Origin: Haloarchaeobius amylolyticus
GTDB lineage: Archaea; Halobacteriota; Halobacteria; Halobacteriales; Natrialbaceae
Direction of reading: 5' to 3'
Assembly (NCBI RefSeq): GCF_026616195.1
Contig: NZ_JANHDH010000001.1
Span: 620,001-684,000, forward strand
Length of the DNA: 64,000 bases
Shown here piece after piece: positions 8,153 to 17,036 of the stretch; position 1 is the first letter of the stretch; every line of letters starts with the position of its first letter. The notes beneath the pieces are model-generated. The model was not told the origin of the DNA and ran no database searches. It saw only the letters and a program-made list of their open reading frames with translations. The translations under genes were made by a program, and so were the position numbers.

Positions 8153-9136
8153 TCACCGCCGCGTCAGGCGAACGTCGAGGCAGACGTTGTACTCGTGGGG
8201 CGCGTACGACCGGACGGTCTGGCGGGTCTCGACGGTCACGTCGTACTCGGGTTCGGCGGTGGCGCGGATGGCGCGCTCGCCCGGGCCGAAGCGGTCGTCC
8301 TCGTGCTGGATGTCGTAGTAGTGGAGCACGCACTCGTCGCCTGCGAGTGCGACCGCGGTGTCGACGAACTCGTCGGCGCTGTGGGGCAGGTTCATCAGGA
8401 CGCGGTCGGCCCAGCCCTCGTACTCGCCCGCCACGTCGCGCACGTCGCCCTGGATGGCGGTCACGCGCTCAGCCACGCCGTTTCGCTCGGCGTTCTCCCG
8501 CAGGTACTCGATGGCGCGCTCGTTCAGGTCGACGGCGACGACCTCTGCCTCGCGCTTCGCGGCCGGGATGGCGAACGGGCCGACGCCCGCGAACATGTCG
8601 AAGACGTGCTCGCCGGGCTGGACCTGCTCGACGACGCGGTGGCGCTCGGTCGCGAGCCGGGGCGAGAAGTACACCTCGGCGATGTCCAGCGCGAACTCGG
8701 TGCCGTACTCGCGGTGGACCGTCTCCGTGTCCTCGCCGACGAGCACGTCCCAGTCCCGGACGCGAAGCTCGCCCTTAATCTCGGAGGCGCGGTTCACGAC
8801 CGTCGTGACCGGCAAGTCCGAGTCGACGATGGCCCGTGCCATCTCCATCGCGACCTCGGGGTCGTCCTCGTCGACGATGGCGATGTCGCCCAGGCGCTCG
8901 TGGCTCGGCTCGTAGCCGAGGATGTCAGCCGGCGTCGTCGGAGTCCGGCGATTCTCGGCGTCGTACTCGACCACCTCGTACTCGGCCGGGACCGCGGCCG
9001 CGTCGGTCACGGGGATGTACACCCAGCCGTCAGCAGCAGAAATCTGGTACTCGTCGGAGAGCAGGTCCGCCTCGGCGAGGGCCTGGCGCGTCGCCTCGCC
9101 CGCCGACCGCTCCACTCGCACGCAGGGGACGTTCAT
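8153..9136 (-). CDS. trm5: tRNA (guanine37-N1)-methyltransferase, Trm5 family
   Basis: Methylates N1 of G37 next to the anticodon, which prevents frameshifting; SAM is the donor. I use the ATG at 9136 (MNVPCVRVERSAGEATRQAL); the open frame continues far upstream but only as an antisense shadow of dph5. Of 327 residues, about 1-45 form the D1 docking domain. The SAM motif I VFDMFAGVGPFAIPAA is at residues 178-193, the acidic ribose-binding strand VVAVDLNERAIEYLREN follows, and the catalytic NLP motif (MNLPHSADEF) is at about 248. These are the marks of archaeal Trm5 rather than bacterial TrmD. It is transcribed toward the tRNA-Thr gene. Confidence 0.9.
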   Translation of the reverse strand: MNVPCVRVERSAGEATRQALAEADLLSDEYQISAADGWVYIPVTDAAAVPAEYEVVEYDAENRRTPTTPADILGYEPSHERLGDIAIVDEDDPEVAMEMARAIVDSDLPVTTVVNRASEIKGELRVRDWDVLVGEDTETVHREYGTEFALDIAEVYFSPRLATERHRVVEQVQPGEHVFDMFAGVGPFAIPAAKREAEVVAVDLNERAIEYLRENAERNGVAERVTAIQGDVRDVAGEYEGWADRVLMNLPHSADEFVDTAVALAGDECVLHYYDIQHEDDRFGPGERAIRATAEPEYDVTVETRQTVRSYAPHEYNVCLDVRLTRR

Positions 9137-9238
9137 ATCGTGTGCGAACCGTGCAGGCGTCCTAACGCTGACGCTTCGCGGTGGCCCCTCGCGCCCACGG
9201 GTCGAAACGTTATAGCCCGTCATGGCGCTACGGACGGT

Positions 9239-10036
9239 ATGCTCACCTTCATCGGCCTCGGCCTGTACGACGAGCGCTCCATCACCGTCGAAGGGGCGGA
9301 GCGCCTCCAGGCCGCCGACCGGGCCTACGCGGAGTTCTACACGAGCAAGCTCATCGGTGCCGACGTGGCGGACCTCGAAGCCTACCACGACATCGACATC
9401 GAGGTCCGCGACCGACCCGGCGTCGAACAGCACCCCGAGGACATCCTCGACGCTGCCGAGTCCGAAGACGTGGCGTTCCTGACCGCCGGCGACACGATGA
9501 TCTCGACCACCCACGTCGACCTCCGCCTGCGCGCCCAGGAGCGCGGCATCGACACCCGCATCGTCCACGGGACGACCGCCCAGACCGCCACCAGCTCGCT
9601 CACCGGCCTGCAGAACTACCGCTTCGGAAAGGCGACGACGCTCCCCTTCGAGTACGCTCACGGCGGCGACGACGTGCCCGAGAGCGTCCGCCGCACCATC
9701 GACGCCAACCGCGAACAGGGCCTGCACACCGTGGTCTACCTCGACATCAAGGTCGGCCGCGGCCCCGACGGCGACGACCCCGACCACGAGGAGTACATGA
9801 CCGCGGACTACGCCGCGACCCTGCTGGCTGAATACTACCCGGACACGCTCGGCGTCGTGGTCGCCCGCGCCGGCAGTCCCGACCCGCTCGTCGCCGCGGA
9901 CCGGCTCTCGGCGCTCGCCGACCGCGAGTTCGGCGACCCGCTCCACCTGCTCGTGATTCCCGGCGAGCTCCACCTCATCGAGGCCGACGCCCTGCGCGAC
10001 CTCGCGGGCGCGCCCGAGGACCTGCTCGACGCGTAG
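9239..10036 (+). CDS. dph5: Diphthine synthase
   Basis: Trimethylates the 3-amino-3-carboxypropyl-histidine of elongation factor aEF2 using SAM, an early step of diphthamide synthesis. The 265-aa product starts at ATG 9239 (MLTFIGLGLYDERSITVEG), the usual N-terminus of the family. The GLGLYDERSIT, FLTAGDTMISTTHVDLRL and YRFGKATTLPF segments are all conserved Dph5 signatures of the tetrapyrrole-methylase fold. The TATA-like box CGTTATAG at about 9208 gives a very short leader. It is divergent from trm5, so two translation-fidelity genes share a 102-base control region. Confidence 0.95.
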   Translation: MLTFIGLGLYDERSITVEGAERLQAADRAYAEFYTSKLIGADVADLEAYHDIDIEVRDRPGVEQHPEDILDAAESEDVAFLTAGDTMISTTHVDLRLRAQERGIDTRIVHGTTAQTATSSLTGLQNYRFGKATTLPFEYAHGGDDVPESVRRTIDANREQGLHTVVYLDIKVGRGPDGDDPDHEEYMTADYAATLLAEYYPDTLGVVVARAGSPDPLVAADRLSALADREFGDPLHLLVIPGELHLIEADALRDLAGAPEDLLDA

Positions 10037-10136
10037 ACGCAGAACCAGAATCGCACCGTCTCTTTCTCTCCGGTATCGCCCCACAGAGCTGTCGCTGTGT
10101 GGTGTAGCGTCCGAAAGAAAGCGGAGTGCGTCAAGG

Positions 10137-10153
10137 ACCGGACGAGGTCCGGT
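10137..10153 (-). terminator. Hairpin after the S-layer gene
   Basis: ACCGGAC and GTCCGGT make a perfect seven-base-pair stem with a three-base loop, starting 11 bases past the S-layer stop codon. A T-rich stretch (CTTTCTTTC, minus strand) lies some 20 bases further on. A second, imperfect hairpin is at 10081-10102 between the convergent dph5 and S-layer genes. Confidence 0.45.
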
Positions 10154-10163
10154 TAGTTAGCGA

Positions 10164-12530
10164 TTAGTTCTGGCGGCGGACCGCGAGCAGCGCAGCAGCG
10201 ACGAGCGCGACGAGCGCGACGCCGATGCCGAAGCCGGGCTGACCACCGTTACCGTCGCCGTCACCACCGTCGCCACCGGACGTGGTGGTCGTGGTCGGCG
10301 GCTCGGTCGTCGTGGTCGTCGGCGGAGCCGTCGTAGTCGTGGTCGGCGGCTGCGTCGTGGTCGTCGTCGGCGGCTGCGTCGTGGTCGTCGTCGGCGGCTG
10401 CGTCGTCGTGGTCTGGTCCGATTCAGCGACCTGACCCTCAGCGGAGTCGTACTGGCTGCCGTCGTAGCGGACGGAGACCGTGTAGTTCGTACCAGCAGGC
10501 ACGTCGCTGAAGTCGAGCTCAAGGCTCCAGGTACCGTCGCTGGAGACCGTTGCCGTGCCCGGCTTCAGGAACGGCTCGTTCTGGTCGTCACTGTTGACAC
10601 GGACCGTGACCTCGGAGCCAGCAGCGAGCGTGCTGGTCCCGGAGATGCTCTGGTTCGTGGCGGAGGAGACGATGACCTCGTCGTTCGCGTTCTTGTCGAG
10701 GGTCACGTCGACTTCCTCGACCTCGAACTCGGTCGTGACGGTCTGGTCGGAGCTGGCGAGGACGCCTTCACCGACGGTGAAGTTGGCCTCGTACTCGTCA
10801 CCAGCCTGGACCGATTCCCAGTTCCCGCTGCGGTTGGCCTGAAGGCCGTCCGTCGGGGTGATGAGGTAGTACGTCTCGTTGTCAGCGTCGGCGATGACGG
10901 TCGTGTTGTCAGCGCCGAGTTCGATCATGCGCGGCTGGCGGTTCTGACCGGGGTTCGTCTGCGTGACCGCGAGCGATGCGCTCGTGTTGGAGGTCACGTT
11001 GAAGAACTGAGCGGAGGTGTTCGGACCGCCCTGCGTGGCGGTAACACCCTCGAGACCGGAGGCCTCGAGCTCGTGGATCAGGACGTCGCCAGCGGCGATG
11101 GAGCTGTCCTGCGTGATGGTGCCGTCCTCAACGGCTGCGAGGATGTCGGAGACATCCGAGACGGACGCGCCCTGCGGGGCCGTCCACGTGCGGAGGTTGT
11201 CGGTCGTGCGGTCGCGGATGTTCAGGGTAGCGACAGCCTCGGCGTCGTCGCCGTAGTTGTCGCTGTCGCCCTTCAGGACCTCAACGTCGTAGTCACCGGT
11301 GTCGATGAGGCTGCCACCGAGGCCGTCCTGTTCCGGGTTCGCAACGGTGTCGTCGCCTGCTGCGGTGAAGGCAGCGGACGTGTTACCGGTGTCACCGAGC
11401 AGGAACGTGTTGACCTGAACGGTCGCCTCGCCGTCGCCGTCCTCGTCAACGACGGTCAGGTTGGCCTCGTAGCCAGCCTCGTCGCTACCGATGTGGACGA
11501 CAGCGGAGTCGGTGTTCTGGAAGTTGACGGTGATGTCAGCGACGTCACCGATCTCGTCGGTGTAGATACTCTGGGCGAAGCTGACCTCACCGGTCGCGGC
11601 CTCGTCGACCACGATGGTGTCGGTCGTCAGGGACTTGCCCGTCTGGACGTCGGTCACTTCGACCGTGTAGTTGCCGGCGTCCTGAGTACCGAAGTCGAAG
11701 GTAGCCTCACCGGAGCCGTCGAGCGTGACGTCCTGCGAGGAGACCTCGTCGCCGTTGGAGTCCAGGAGGACACCCTGGACCGTCGCACCACCGCGGTTCT
11801 CGCTGACGGAGACCGTCAGGGAGTCGTCGGTCGTGATGGACGTGTCGTCGGCGGATGCGTCGAGCGTGAGCTCGCGCAGGTCGAAGGTCGTGGAGTTCTC
11901 GAAGCCGTTCTCGTAGACCGTGAAGCCGTAGGTCGCCGAGACGTTACGGTTAGCCGTGTTGAACACGTACGTGGAGCTGTTCGCACCAGTGGAACCGTTG
12001 AAGATGACGGAACCGTCCTTCGTGACGTCCAGACCGGTGTCGGTCTGGTTCGCGATGAACGCGACCTTGCCACCGGCGTAGAAGTTCTGGCCCGAGGTAC
12101 CAGCGTTGACCGTGTAGCTGGTGATGGTCGGGCTGACGTCGCCGAGCGTGTAGGTGCCCGTCGTGTAGTCAGCCGACTCGATGGTCACCGTAAGGGTGTC
12201 CGTCGGGTCGATGTCTTCGGTGGTCGACGTAAGGACGAGGGTACCCGTCGTACCGTCGTCGGTAGCGTCAACGTTGTAGTCGCCAGTGACATCGTTACCG
12301 TTCTTCGTGACGGTGATGTTCGGACTGAGGCTGGAATTCGATGCTTCAGAGAGTGCAATCTCGATGGTGGACGTACCACCGTCGTCGTACTCGACCGCGC
12401 TGTTTACCGAAGGCGCGAGTGTCGAGTCCGCAGCCGCACTACCGGAGAACGCGATGACGCCCGCGAAGACGGACGTGACCATCAGCGCCGCCAGCAGAAT
12501 GCTGCGTGCTTTGTCTTTGTTTCCTGTCAT
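10164..12530 (-). CDS. csg: S-layer glycoprotein (cell-surface glycoprotein)
   Basis: The main lattice protein of the cell envelope, 788 aa, very acidic. The N-terminus MTGNKDKARSILLAALMVTSVFAG and the AADS cleavage region form a Sec signal of the haloarchaeal S-layer type. The body consists of Ig-like beta domains with many N-glycosylation sequons (for example NSS, NIT, NGST, NYT, NLT, NTS), the targets of AglB encoded at 29102-32107. Residues near the C-terminus form a Thr-rich stem of tandem QPPTTTTT units, the place of O-glycans. The extreme C-terminus is PGF (QPGFGIG), one hydrophobic span and Arg-Arg. This is the PGF-CTERM sorting signal processed by archaeosortase ArtA with lipid attachment. 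It is monocistronic with a strong upstream promoter. Confidence 0.95.
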   Translation of the reverse strand: MTGNKDKARSILLAALMVTSVFAGVIAFSGSAAADSTLAPSVNSAVEYDDGGTSTIEIALSEASNSSLSPNITVTKNGNDVTGDYNVDATDDGTTGTLVLTSTTEDIDPTDTLTVTIESADYTTGTYTLGDVSPTITSYTVNAGTSGQNFYAGGKVAFIANQTDTGLDVTKDGSVIFNGSTGANSSTYVFNTANRNVSATYGFTVYENGFENSTTFDLRELTLDASADDTSITTDDSLTVSVSENRGGATVQGVLLDSNGDEVSSQDVTLDGSGEATFDFGTQDAGNYTVEVTDVQTGKSLTTDTIVVDEAATGEVSFAQSIYTDEIGDVADITVNFQNTDSAVVHIGSDEAGYEANLTVVDEDGDGEATVQVNTFLLGDTGNTSAAFTAAGDDTVANPEQDGLGGSLIDTGDYDVEVLKGDSDNYGDDAEAVATLNIRDRTTDNLRTWTAPQGASVSDVSDILAAVEDGTITQDSSIAAGDVLIHELEASGLEGVTATQGGPNTSAQFFNVTSNTSASLAVTQTNPGQNRQPRMIELGADNTTVIADADNETYYLITPTDGLQANRSGNWESVQAGDEYEANFTVGEGVLASSDQTVTTEFEVEEVDVTLDKNANDEVIVSSATNQSISGTSTLAAGSEVTVRVNSDDQNEPFLKPGTATVSSDGTWSLELDFSDVPAGTNYTVSVRYDGSQYDSAEGQVAESDQTTTTQPPTTTTTQPPTTTTTQPPTTTTTAPPTTTTTEPPTTTTTSGGDGGDGDGNGGQPGFGIGVALVALVAAALLAVRRQN
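10279..10413 (-). repeat. Tandem repeat encoding the Thr-rich stem of the S-layer protein
   Basis: About six near-identical 21-to-24-base units encode [Q/A/E]PPTTTTT. They are inside the csg frame and keep it open. Length polymorphism by slippage would be expected. It is a protein-coding repeat, not a CRISPR array. Confidence 0.85.
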
Positions 12531-12860
12531 AGGTTGTAATGTAGGTTCGTTTCGGCGGCGACATCACCTTTCGCACCCGACGCCTGTGGGGGGCGACCGG
12601 GTGTACTCGGTACTGTCACCATGGGTAGGGGTACATCAATAAGCCACGGACCATTGTTATAAATGCTTTGTGGTGAAGCCGTGGTGATGCGAACACGTCT
12701 CACACCCCTGCAGACGTGCTTTCGCCGGGTTTCGGCTCTGGCGTCGCAATCGTCGTCACCGACACAAGATACTTAAAGTAGTTCGCAATCGGATTGCCGA
12801 GAAACAGATAGAATCAGTGTGTTGAGGCCGTCACGCACCGATTGAGTCGAATTCGAGTTA
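12531..12860 (-). promoter_or_regulatory. S-layer gene promoter and leader (TATA at 12656-12663)
   Basis: This 330-base gap holds no gene. Read on the minus strand, an AT-rich block with TTTATAAC at 12656-12663 is a good archaeal TATA box. Initiation about 25 bases on would leave a leader of roughly 100 bases before ATG 12530, as known for haloarchaeal S-layer genes, which are unusual in having leaders. A second AT-rich patch (12765-12800) near the downstream VOC gene's stop codon is not assigned. Confidence 0.6.
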
Positions 12861-13619
12861 TCACTCGCGTTCCAGAAGCTCGACCTCGTGACCGTCGTTG
12901 GTCTTCGTGAACGCGTACATGTCGTCACAGCTCGCGGGGTCGCGGTAGTCGGCGGCGTCACGGGTCATCAGGTCGTCCCAGGCGTCGTCGAGGTCGTCCA
13001 CGCGCACGCAGACGTGGCCCCAGGAGTCGCCCTGGTCGTAGGAGCGACCGTCGTAGTTGTAGGTCAGCTCCATCGTCATCGCCTCCTCGGGTGCGTCGCC
13101 GGGCTTCATGAAGTAGAGCGCGAACGTGTCGAGTTCGGAGCGACGGACGAGGTCGTAGTCGAACTTGCGGCTCCACCAGCCGATGGCGGCGTCGGCGTCC
13201 TCGACACGGACCATGGTGTGGTCGATGCTCCACCTCGCGCCGTAGTCGCGCTCGACGATCTCGACCTCGTGGCCGTCGGGGTCTGTCACGAAGGCGTAGG
13301 AGCCGCCGCAGGAGTCGGGGTCGCGGTAGTCCTCGACGCCCTGGGCCATGAGTTCGTCGTAGGCGTCGTAGACGTCGTCGACGCGGACCGCGATGTGACC
13401 CCACGCGTCGCCCATCTCGTAGGTACGGTCGTCGTGGTTGTAGGTGAGTTCGAGGGTCGCACCGGCGTCGTGCATGTCCTCGGGGCCGAGGTAGACGTTG
13501 GTGAAGGTGTCCGCCTCCCAGCGACCCTTCTCCTCGTAGTCCAGGTGTGTCTGGTACCAGTCGAGCGAGGCCTCCAGGTCTTCGACACGCATCATCGTGT
13601 GGTCGAGCGTCGCTGACAT
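12861..13619 (-). CDS. Two-domain VOC (glyoxalase/bleomycin-resistance) family protein
   Basis: ATG 13619 (MSATLDHTMMRVEDLEASL) begins directly at a VOC domain; the longer frame is a shadow. The 252-aa protein is an internal duplication of two VOC modules, about residues 1-125 and 130-252. Each has HTMVRVED-like, LELTYNxD, WGHxxVRVDD and GHEVExxER segments, with His and Glu residues at the metal-site positions. Single-module relatives are glyoxalase I, which converts the hemithioacetal of methylglyoxal. Haloarchaea lack glutathione, so the substrate here is uncertain. It is divergent from the reductase gene. Confidence 0.88.
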   Translation of the reverse strand: MSATLDHTMMRVEDLEASLDWYQTHLDYEEKGRWEADTFTNVYLGPEDMHDAGATLELTYNHDDRTYEMGDAWGHIAVRVDDVYDAYDELMAQGVEDYRDPDSCGGSYAFVTDPDGHEVEIVERDYGARWSIDHTMVRVEDADAAIGWWSRKFDYDLVRRSELDTFALYFMKPGDAPEEAMTMELTYNYDGRSYDQGDSWGHVCVRVDDLDDAWDDLMTRDAADYRDPASCDDMYAFTKTNDGHEVELLERE

Positions 13620-13754
13620 GGGCGGGGATACGTCGATGGGCCGCATATGGGTACCGGAACACGAAGGCCAGACGGGGTACCCGGGGACGGGAACCGAACC
13701 ATCGCCCGACCCCCCGCGGGAAGAGATATGCGGCCTCGTCCGGTATCTGAGAAC

Positions 13755-14267
13755 ATGAGCGAACCGGACAGCCAGCAGTCCACAGGGCGGATCGAGACTC
13801 GTGGCCCGCCGCTCCCGAAACCGGTGTTCGAGTACCTCGTGAATCCACTGCTGAAGTTGCTGCTCCGGTCCCCGCTGCACGGACTCCTGAGCGACACCCT
13901 GTTGCTCCTGACCTTCACCGGGCGCAAGAGCGGGACCCAGTACACGACGCCGGTGGCGTACGAGGAACTGAACGGCGACCTCTACGTCACCTCCCAGACC
14001 GACCGCGTCTGGTGGAAGAATCTCCGAGGTGGGGCACCGGTGACGGTACGGCTCAGGGGGGAGCGACGCGATGCCACGGCCACCGTCATCGAGGACGACG
14101 AGGCGGTCGCCGAGTACGTCCGGGGGTTCATCGACCGCCACGGGCTGGACAAGGTGAGCCGGCTGGCCATCGCCATCGAGGGCGAGAGGGTCCCGTCGGT
14201 CGAGGAACTGGCGGCGGGCCTCGGTGACACCGTGGTGGTGCGCATCGAACTGGAGGAGGAGCGATAA
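13755..14267 (+). CDS. F420H2-type nitroreductase/deazaflavin-dependent family protein
   Basis: A 170-aa protein starting at ATG 13755 (MSEPDSQQS); the frame is open upstream but that part is Arg/Pro-rich. Segments LLLLTFTGRKSGTQYTTPVAYEE and WWKNLRGGAPVTVRLRGE match the split-barrel deazaflavin-dependent nitroreductase (Ddn-like) family, where the TGRKSG loop contacts the F420 phosphate. Haloarchaea make F420, so an F420-dependent reductase is plausible; the substrate is unknown. There is no signal peptide; the hydrophobic segment at residues 28-55 may associate it with the membrane face. Confidence 0.83.
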   Translation: MSEPDSQQSTGRIETRGPPLPKPVFEYLVNPLLKLLLRSPLHGLLSDTLLLLTFTGRKSGTQYTTPVAYEELNGDLYVTSQTDRVWWKNLRGGAPVTVRLRGERRDATATVIEDDEAVAEYVRGFIDRHGLDKVSRLAIAIEGERVPSVEELAAGLGDTVVVRIELEEER

Positions 14268-14302
14268 GCGAACCCGGACCGCGCCCACGCGTGCGTGATG
14301 AA

Positions 14303-14773
14303 CTATCCTACGAACTGCCTCCGAACCAGCGGCCAGTACAGCCACCACGCGAGCACGATGGCGACGAAGCCACCGACCGGGATGGCGGTCTGGTTCGGCC
14401 GGGCGAGGAAGCCGAAGGCGAGCCGGAAGCTCGTGATGCCCGCGAGTACGAGGAGGCCCCCCGTCACGCGAGGGTCCTCGCGGCCGGTCGCATACGCAGC
14501 CACGGCGGCGGCCAGCGCCGCGAGGAGTGCGAGCGTCGCGAGTGGCCACGCCTGGAGGAAGGGTGGGAGGCTCGCGAACCCGCCGGTGAACCGGAACAGG
14601 TAGTCCTGCAGCAGGGTGAGGTGGAACGGCTGTGGGTCGAACAGGGCGAAGGGGAGGACGGCCGTGAGTTCGCCGTTGGCGAGAACGACCGCCCAGGGGC
14701 ACAGGAACACGAGGAGGATGGCGCCGACCCGGCCGAGAGCGGCCCGGGAGCCAGCGGTGTCGCGGGCGGTCAC
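14303..14773 (-). CDS. Four-span membrane protein, 156 aa
   Basis: The start is GTG at 14773, overlapping the TGA of the upstream GTPase gene as GTGA, so the two are probably translationally coupled. Four hydrophobic segments lie at about residues 16-36, 72-92, 100-120 and 128-150. No catalytic motif is visible. It resembles a haloarchaeal family of small four-span membrane proteins (I believe TIGR04206, not certain). The function is unknown, and pairing with a ribosome-associated GTPase gives no clear hint. Confidence 0.72.
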   Translation of the reverse strand: MTARDTAGSRAALGRVGAILLVFLCPWAVVLANGELTAVLPFALFDPQPFHLTLLQDYLFRFTGGFASLPPFLQAWPLATLALLAALAAAVAAYATGREDPRVTGGLLVLAGITSFRLAFGFLARPNQTAIPVGGFVAIVLAWWLYWPLVRRQFVG

Positions 14774-15882
14774 TTGCGGAGGATGAGCTTCAGCACGTCC
14801 TCGTCCTGGAGGACGTGTTCCTTGCCGACCTGCTGGCCGTCGTGTTTCGCACTCGGGCCACGGATGCGGGCGAACCGGAAGCGGTTCTCGATGTCCCCGC
14901 CGAGTTCGGGCAGGGCGTCCTCGATGGTCGAGCCCTCGGGGACGACGAGGGGTTCCTCCCAGTCGACGCCGCGGCCGGGCTTGTCCATGTAGACGCGGAT
15001 GAGCCCGAGGTTCTCCCAGATGCGCTCTTTCAGCGCGTCGAGGCCCTTCTCCTCGACGGCCGAGATGAACGTCACCTTCTCCGGGTCGAGGTCGCGCTTC
15101 CGGAGTTCCTCGTCGACGTGGCTCTTGTAGTCGGGGTCGATGAGGTCGGCCTTGTTGACGGTGACGATGGAGGGCGTGTACACGCGGTTGTCCATGATGC
15201 CGTCGATGAGCCGGTCGATGTCGAGTTCCTCGCCGAGGTTGACGTCGGCGTTGACGTAGCCGTGCTCGCGCAGCACCTGCTTGATGGTGTCCTCGTCCAT
15301 CGGCTGGTCGACCGTGGAGGTGACCTTGATGCCGTCCTTGATCTTCTTGCGGATGGTGACCCGCGGGGGCTTCTGGTCGATGCGGATCTTGTTGTTGTAG
15401 AGCTCCTCGCGGAGGCGGTCGTACTGCTCGATCTCGAACACGGAGAGGACGAACACGAGGAGGTCGGCGCTGCGGACGACCGAGAGGACCTCCTTCCCGC
15501 CACCGCGGCCCTCCGCGGCGCCCTCGATGAGGCCGGGGACGTCGAGGAGCTGGATGTCCGCGCCCTTGATGTCGACCATGCCGGGGTTGACCGTCAGCGT
15601 CGTGAACTCGTACTCGCCGGTCTCGGAGTCGGCGTTGGTCATCGCGTTGATGAGCGTGGACTTCCCGACGCTGGGGAAGCCGACGAGGGCGACCGAGGCG
15701 TCGCCGTGCTTCTCGACGGCGTAGCCCTGGCCGCCACCGCTACCCGACTGTTGCTTCTCCAGTTTCTCCTTCTTCTGTGCGAGCTTCGACTTCAGCCGGC
15801 CGATGTGGGCCTCCGTCGACTTGTTGTAGGGCGTGTTGGCTATCTCCTCTTCGATCTCCTCGATCTCCTCTTTCAGCCCCAT
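14770..15882 (-). CDS. Drg-type Obg-family GTPase
   Basis: A 370-aa GTPase starting at ATG 15882 (MGLKEEIEEIEEEIANTPYNKSTE). The N-terminal helical region (about 1-60) is the Drg helix-turn-helix lead-in. G1 GFPSVGKS is at residues 68-75, then G2/Obg region TTLTVNPG, G3 DVPGLIEGAAEGRGGG and G4 NKAD. A C-terminal TGS domain runs from about 290. Drg proteins (Rbg1/Rbg2 in yeast) bind ribosomes and help at stalls; the role in archaea is assumed to be similar. Length and order match the family. It is first in a two-gene unit with the membrane protein overlapping its stop. Confidence 0.95.
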   Translation of the reverse strand: MGLKEEIEEIEEEIANTPYNKSTEAHIGRLKSKLAQKKEKLEKQQSGSGGGQGYAVEKHGDASVALVGFPSVGKSTLINAMTNADSETGEYEFTTLTVNPGMVDIKGADIQLLDVPGLIEGAAEGRGGGKEVLSVVRSADLLVFVLSVFEIEQYDRLREELYNNKIRIDQKPPRVTIRKKIKDGIKVTSTVDQPMDEDTIKQVLREHGYVNADVNLGEELDIDRLIDGIMDNRVYTPSIVTVNKADLIDPDYKSHVDEELRKRDLDPEKVTFISAVEEKGLDALKERIWENLGLIRVYMDKPGRGVDWEEPLVVPEGSTIEDALPELGGDIENRFRFARIRGPSAKHDGQQVGKEHVLQDEDVLKLILRK

Positions 15883-16020
15883 TTGGTGATACGTCCGCTG
15901 TCTGCACCGAAAAACCTGTCCACTCGCGTCGTGGCGCGTCGTGGGACGCGTCCCCACGAGCCGTGGGTCCGAACACTTCGGTGCATTAATATCTAACGGC
16001 CGAGACGGCGGAAACGAGGC

Positions 16021-16221
16021 ATGCCAGACCCGTCGCAGCTCCGTGACAGCACCCAGATCGTGATCCCCGACGACGCCCTGACAGAGGTGCGACAGGACCT
16101 GGACGAGGAGTTCGTACTCACCATCCTCGACGAAGGGAGCCACTGCCGGCTGGTCGGTAGCCCGGTCGAGATAAAACGGGCGAGCCAGTTCCTCGCCCGC
16201 CGCGGCGTCTCCATGCCCTGA
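16021..16221 (+). CDS. Small conserved haloarchaeal protein, 66 aa
   Basis: A short acidic ORF with ATG 16021 and a TATA-like sequence (GCATTAATATC, about 15983-15993) at the right distance upstream. The sequence MPDPSQLRDSTQIVIPDDAL and HCRLVGSPVEIKRASQFLARRGV suggests a compact alpha/beta fold. I believe it corresponds to a conserved haloarchaeal small-protein family (VNG_1110C-like), from memory only. There is no signal peptide or membrane span. It is divergent from the Drg gene and convergent with the phosphatase gene. Function unknown. Confidence 0.72.
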   Translation: MPDPSQLRDSTQIVIPDDALTEVRQDLDEEFVLTILDEGSHCRLVGSPVEIKRASQFLARRGVSMP

Positions 16222-16287
16222 CGACCGGTCCCCGGACAGGTCCCCGCACTCGTTCTCACCCAATCGCGAAAGGTACCGCGCCTGCTC

Positions 16288-16965
16288 CTACGACTGCCGA
16301 AGCGAGGAGAGCGCCGCCAGCGTCCCGGTCGCGTGAGCCCCCTCCAGGACCACGTCGGCGGCCGCCTTCGCGGCCTCGTCGGCGTTCGCGGTCGCGTAGC
16401 TCCGGCCGACGCGCTCGAACGTGGACACGTCGTTCTCGGAGTCGCCGATGGCCACGAAGTCAGCCGGCTCGTACCCCAGCCGCGGGGCGACCGCCTCCAG
16501 CAACAGGCCCTTGGACATGTCGCCCTGTTTGACGTGGAACGCGTAGCCGGTATCGACGACCTCGACGCCGTGGTCGGTCGCGATGCGTCGGAGCAACTCC
16601 TCGTCGGCGTCGCGCCGGATGGCCACCTCGGTCTCGCGCCAGCGGTTCACGAGGTCCGAGCGCCCCCAGCCGAGGTCGCCGCCGTTCTCGGTGAACGCCT
16701 CGACCGCGGCGGTCGCGGACTCGCCGTCGCCGTGGACGAGCACCTCGTCGTCGACGAAGCCGATGCCGCCGTTCTCCGCGATGACGCGCTCCTCGATGCC
16801 GATGAACTGGCAGAGCGCGACCGGGTAGGGGAACGCCTTCCCGGTGGCGATGACGACCGGCGCGGGCCAGTCGCGGATGGGGTCGAACACACGGGGGTCG
16901 AGCCCGTGGTCGGGGCGCGTGAGCGTCCCGTCGATGTCGAGGACGAGTGGGGGGAGTTCGGTCAT
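16288..16965 (-). CDS. gph: Phosphoglycolate phosphatase (archaeal HAD type)
   Basis: A 225-aa HAD-superfamily phosphatase. Motif I is LDIDGTLT (D10, D12), motif II is VIATGK, the lysine is in KGLLLEA (before motif III) and motif IV is AIGDSENDVSTF. The cap is of type C2, as in archaeal phosphoglycolate phosphatases and sucrose-phosphatase-like enzymes, and length fits. It would hydrolyse 2-phosphoglycolate, or related small phosphoesters; activity within this HAD branch cannot be fixed by sequence alone. It stands alone between convergent and same-strand neighbours. Confidence 0.87.
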   Translation of the reverse strand: MTELPPLVLDIDGTLTRPDHGLDPRVFDPIRDWPAPVVIATGKAFPYPVALCQFIGIEERVIAENGGIGFVDDEVLVHGDGESATAAVEAFTENGGDLGWGRSDLVNRWRETEVAIRRDADEELLRRIATDHGVEVVDTGYAFHVKQGDMSKGLLLEAVAPRLGYEPADFVAIGDSENDVSTFERVGRSYATANADEAAKAAADVVLEGAHATGTLAALSSLRQS

Positions 16966-17036
16966 ACCTGTGCTCGGGGCAGGTGGCCTAAATCGTTCAC
17001 GCTCCCGGTCGGAAGACGGTGGTCAGTAGAAGGGAC

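Noticed and set aside
10279-10413. Regular short repeats that could suggest a CRISPR array
   Set aside because: They are the coding repeat of the Thr-rich S-layer stem, without unique spacers, and no cas genes are present.
14815-15996. A 393-codon + strand frame opposite the Drg GTPase gene
   Set aside because: The opposite strand encodes an intact GTPase with all G motifs; this frame is its antisense shadow.
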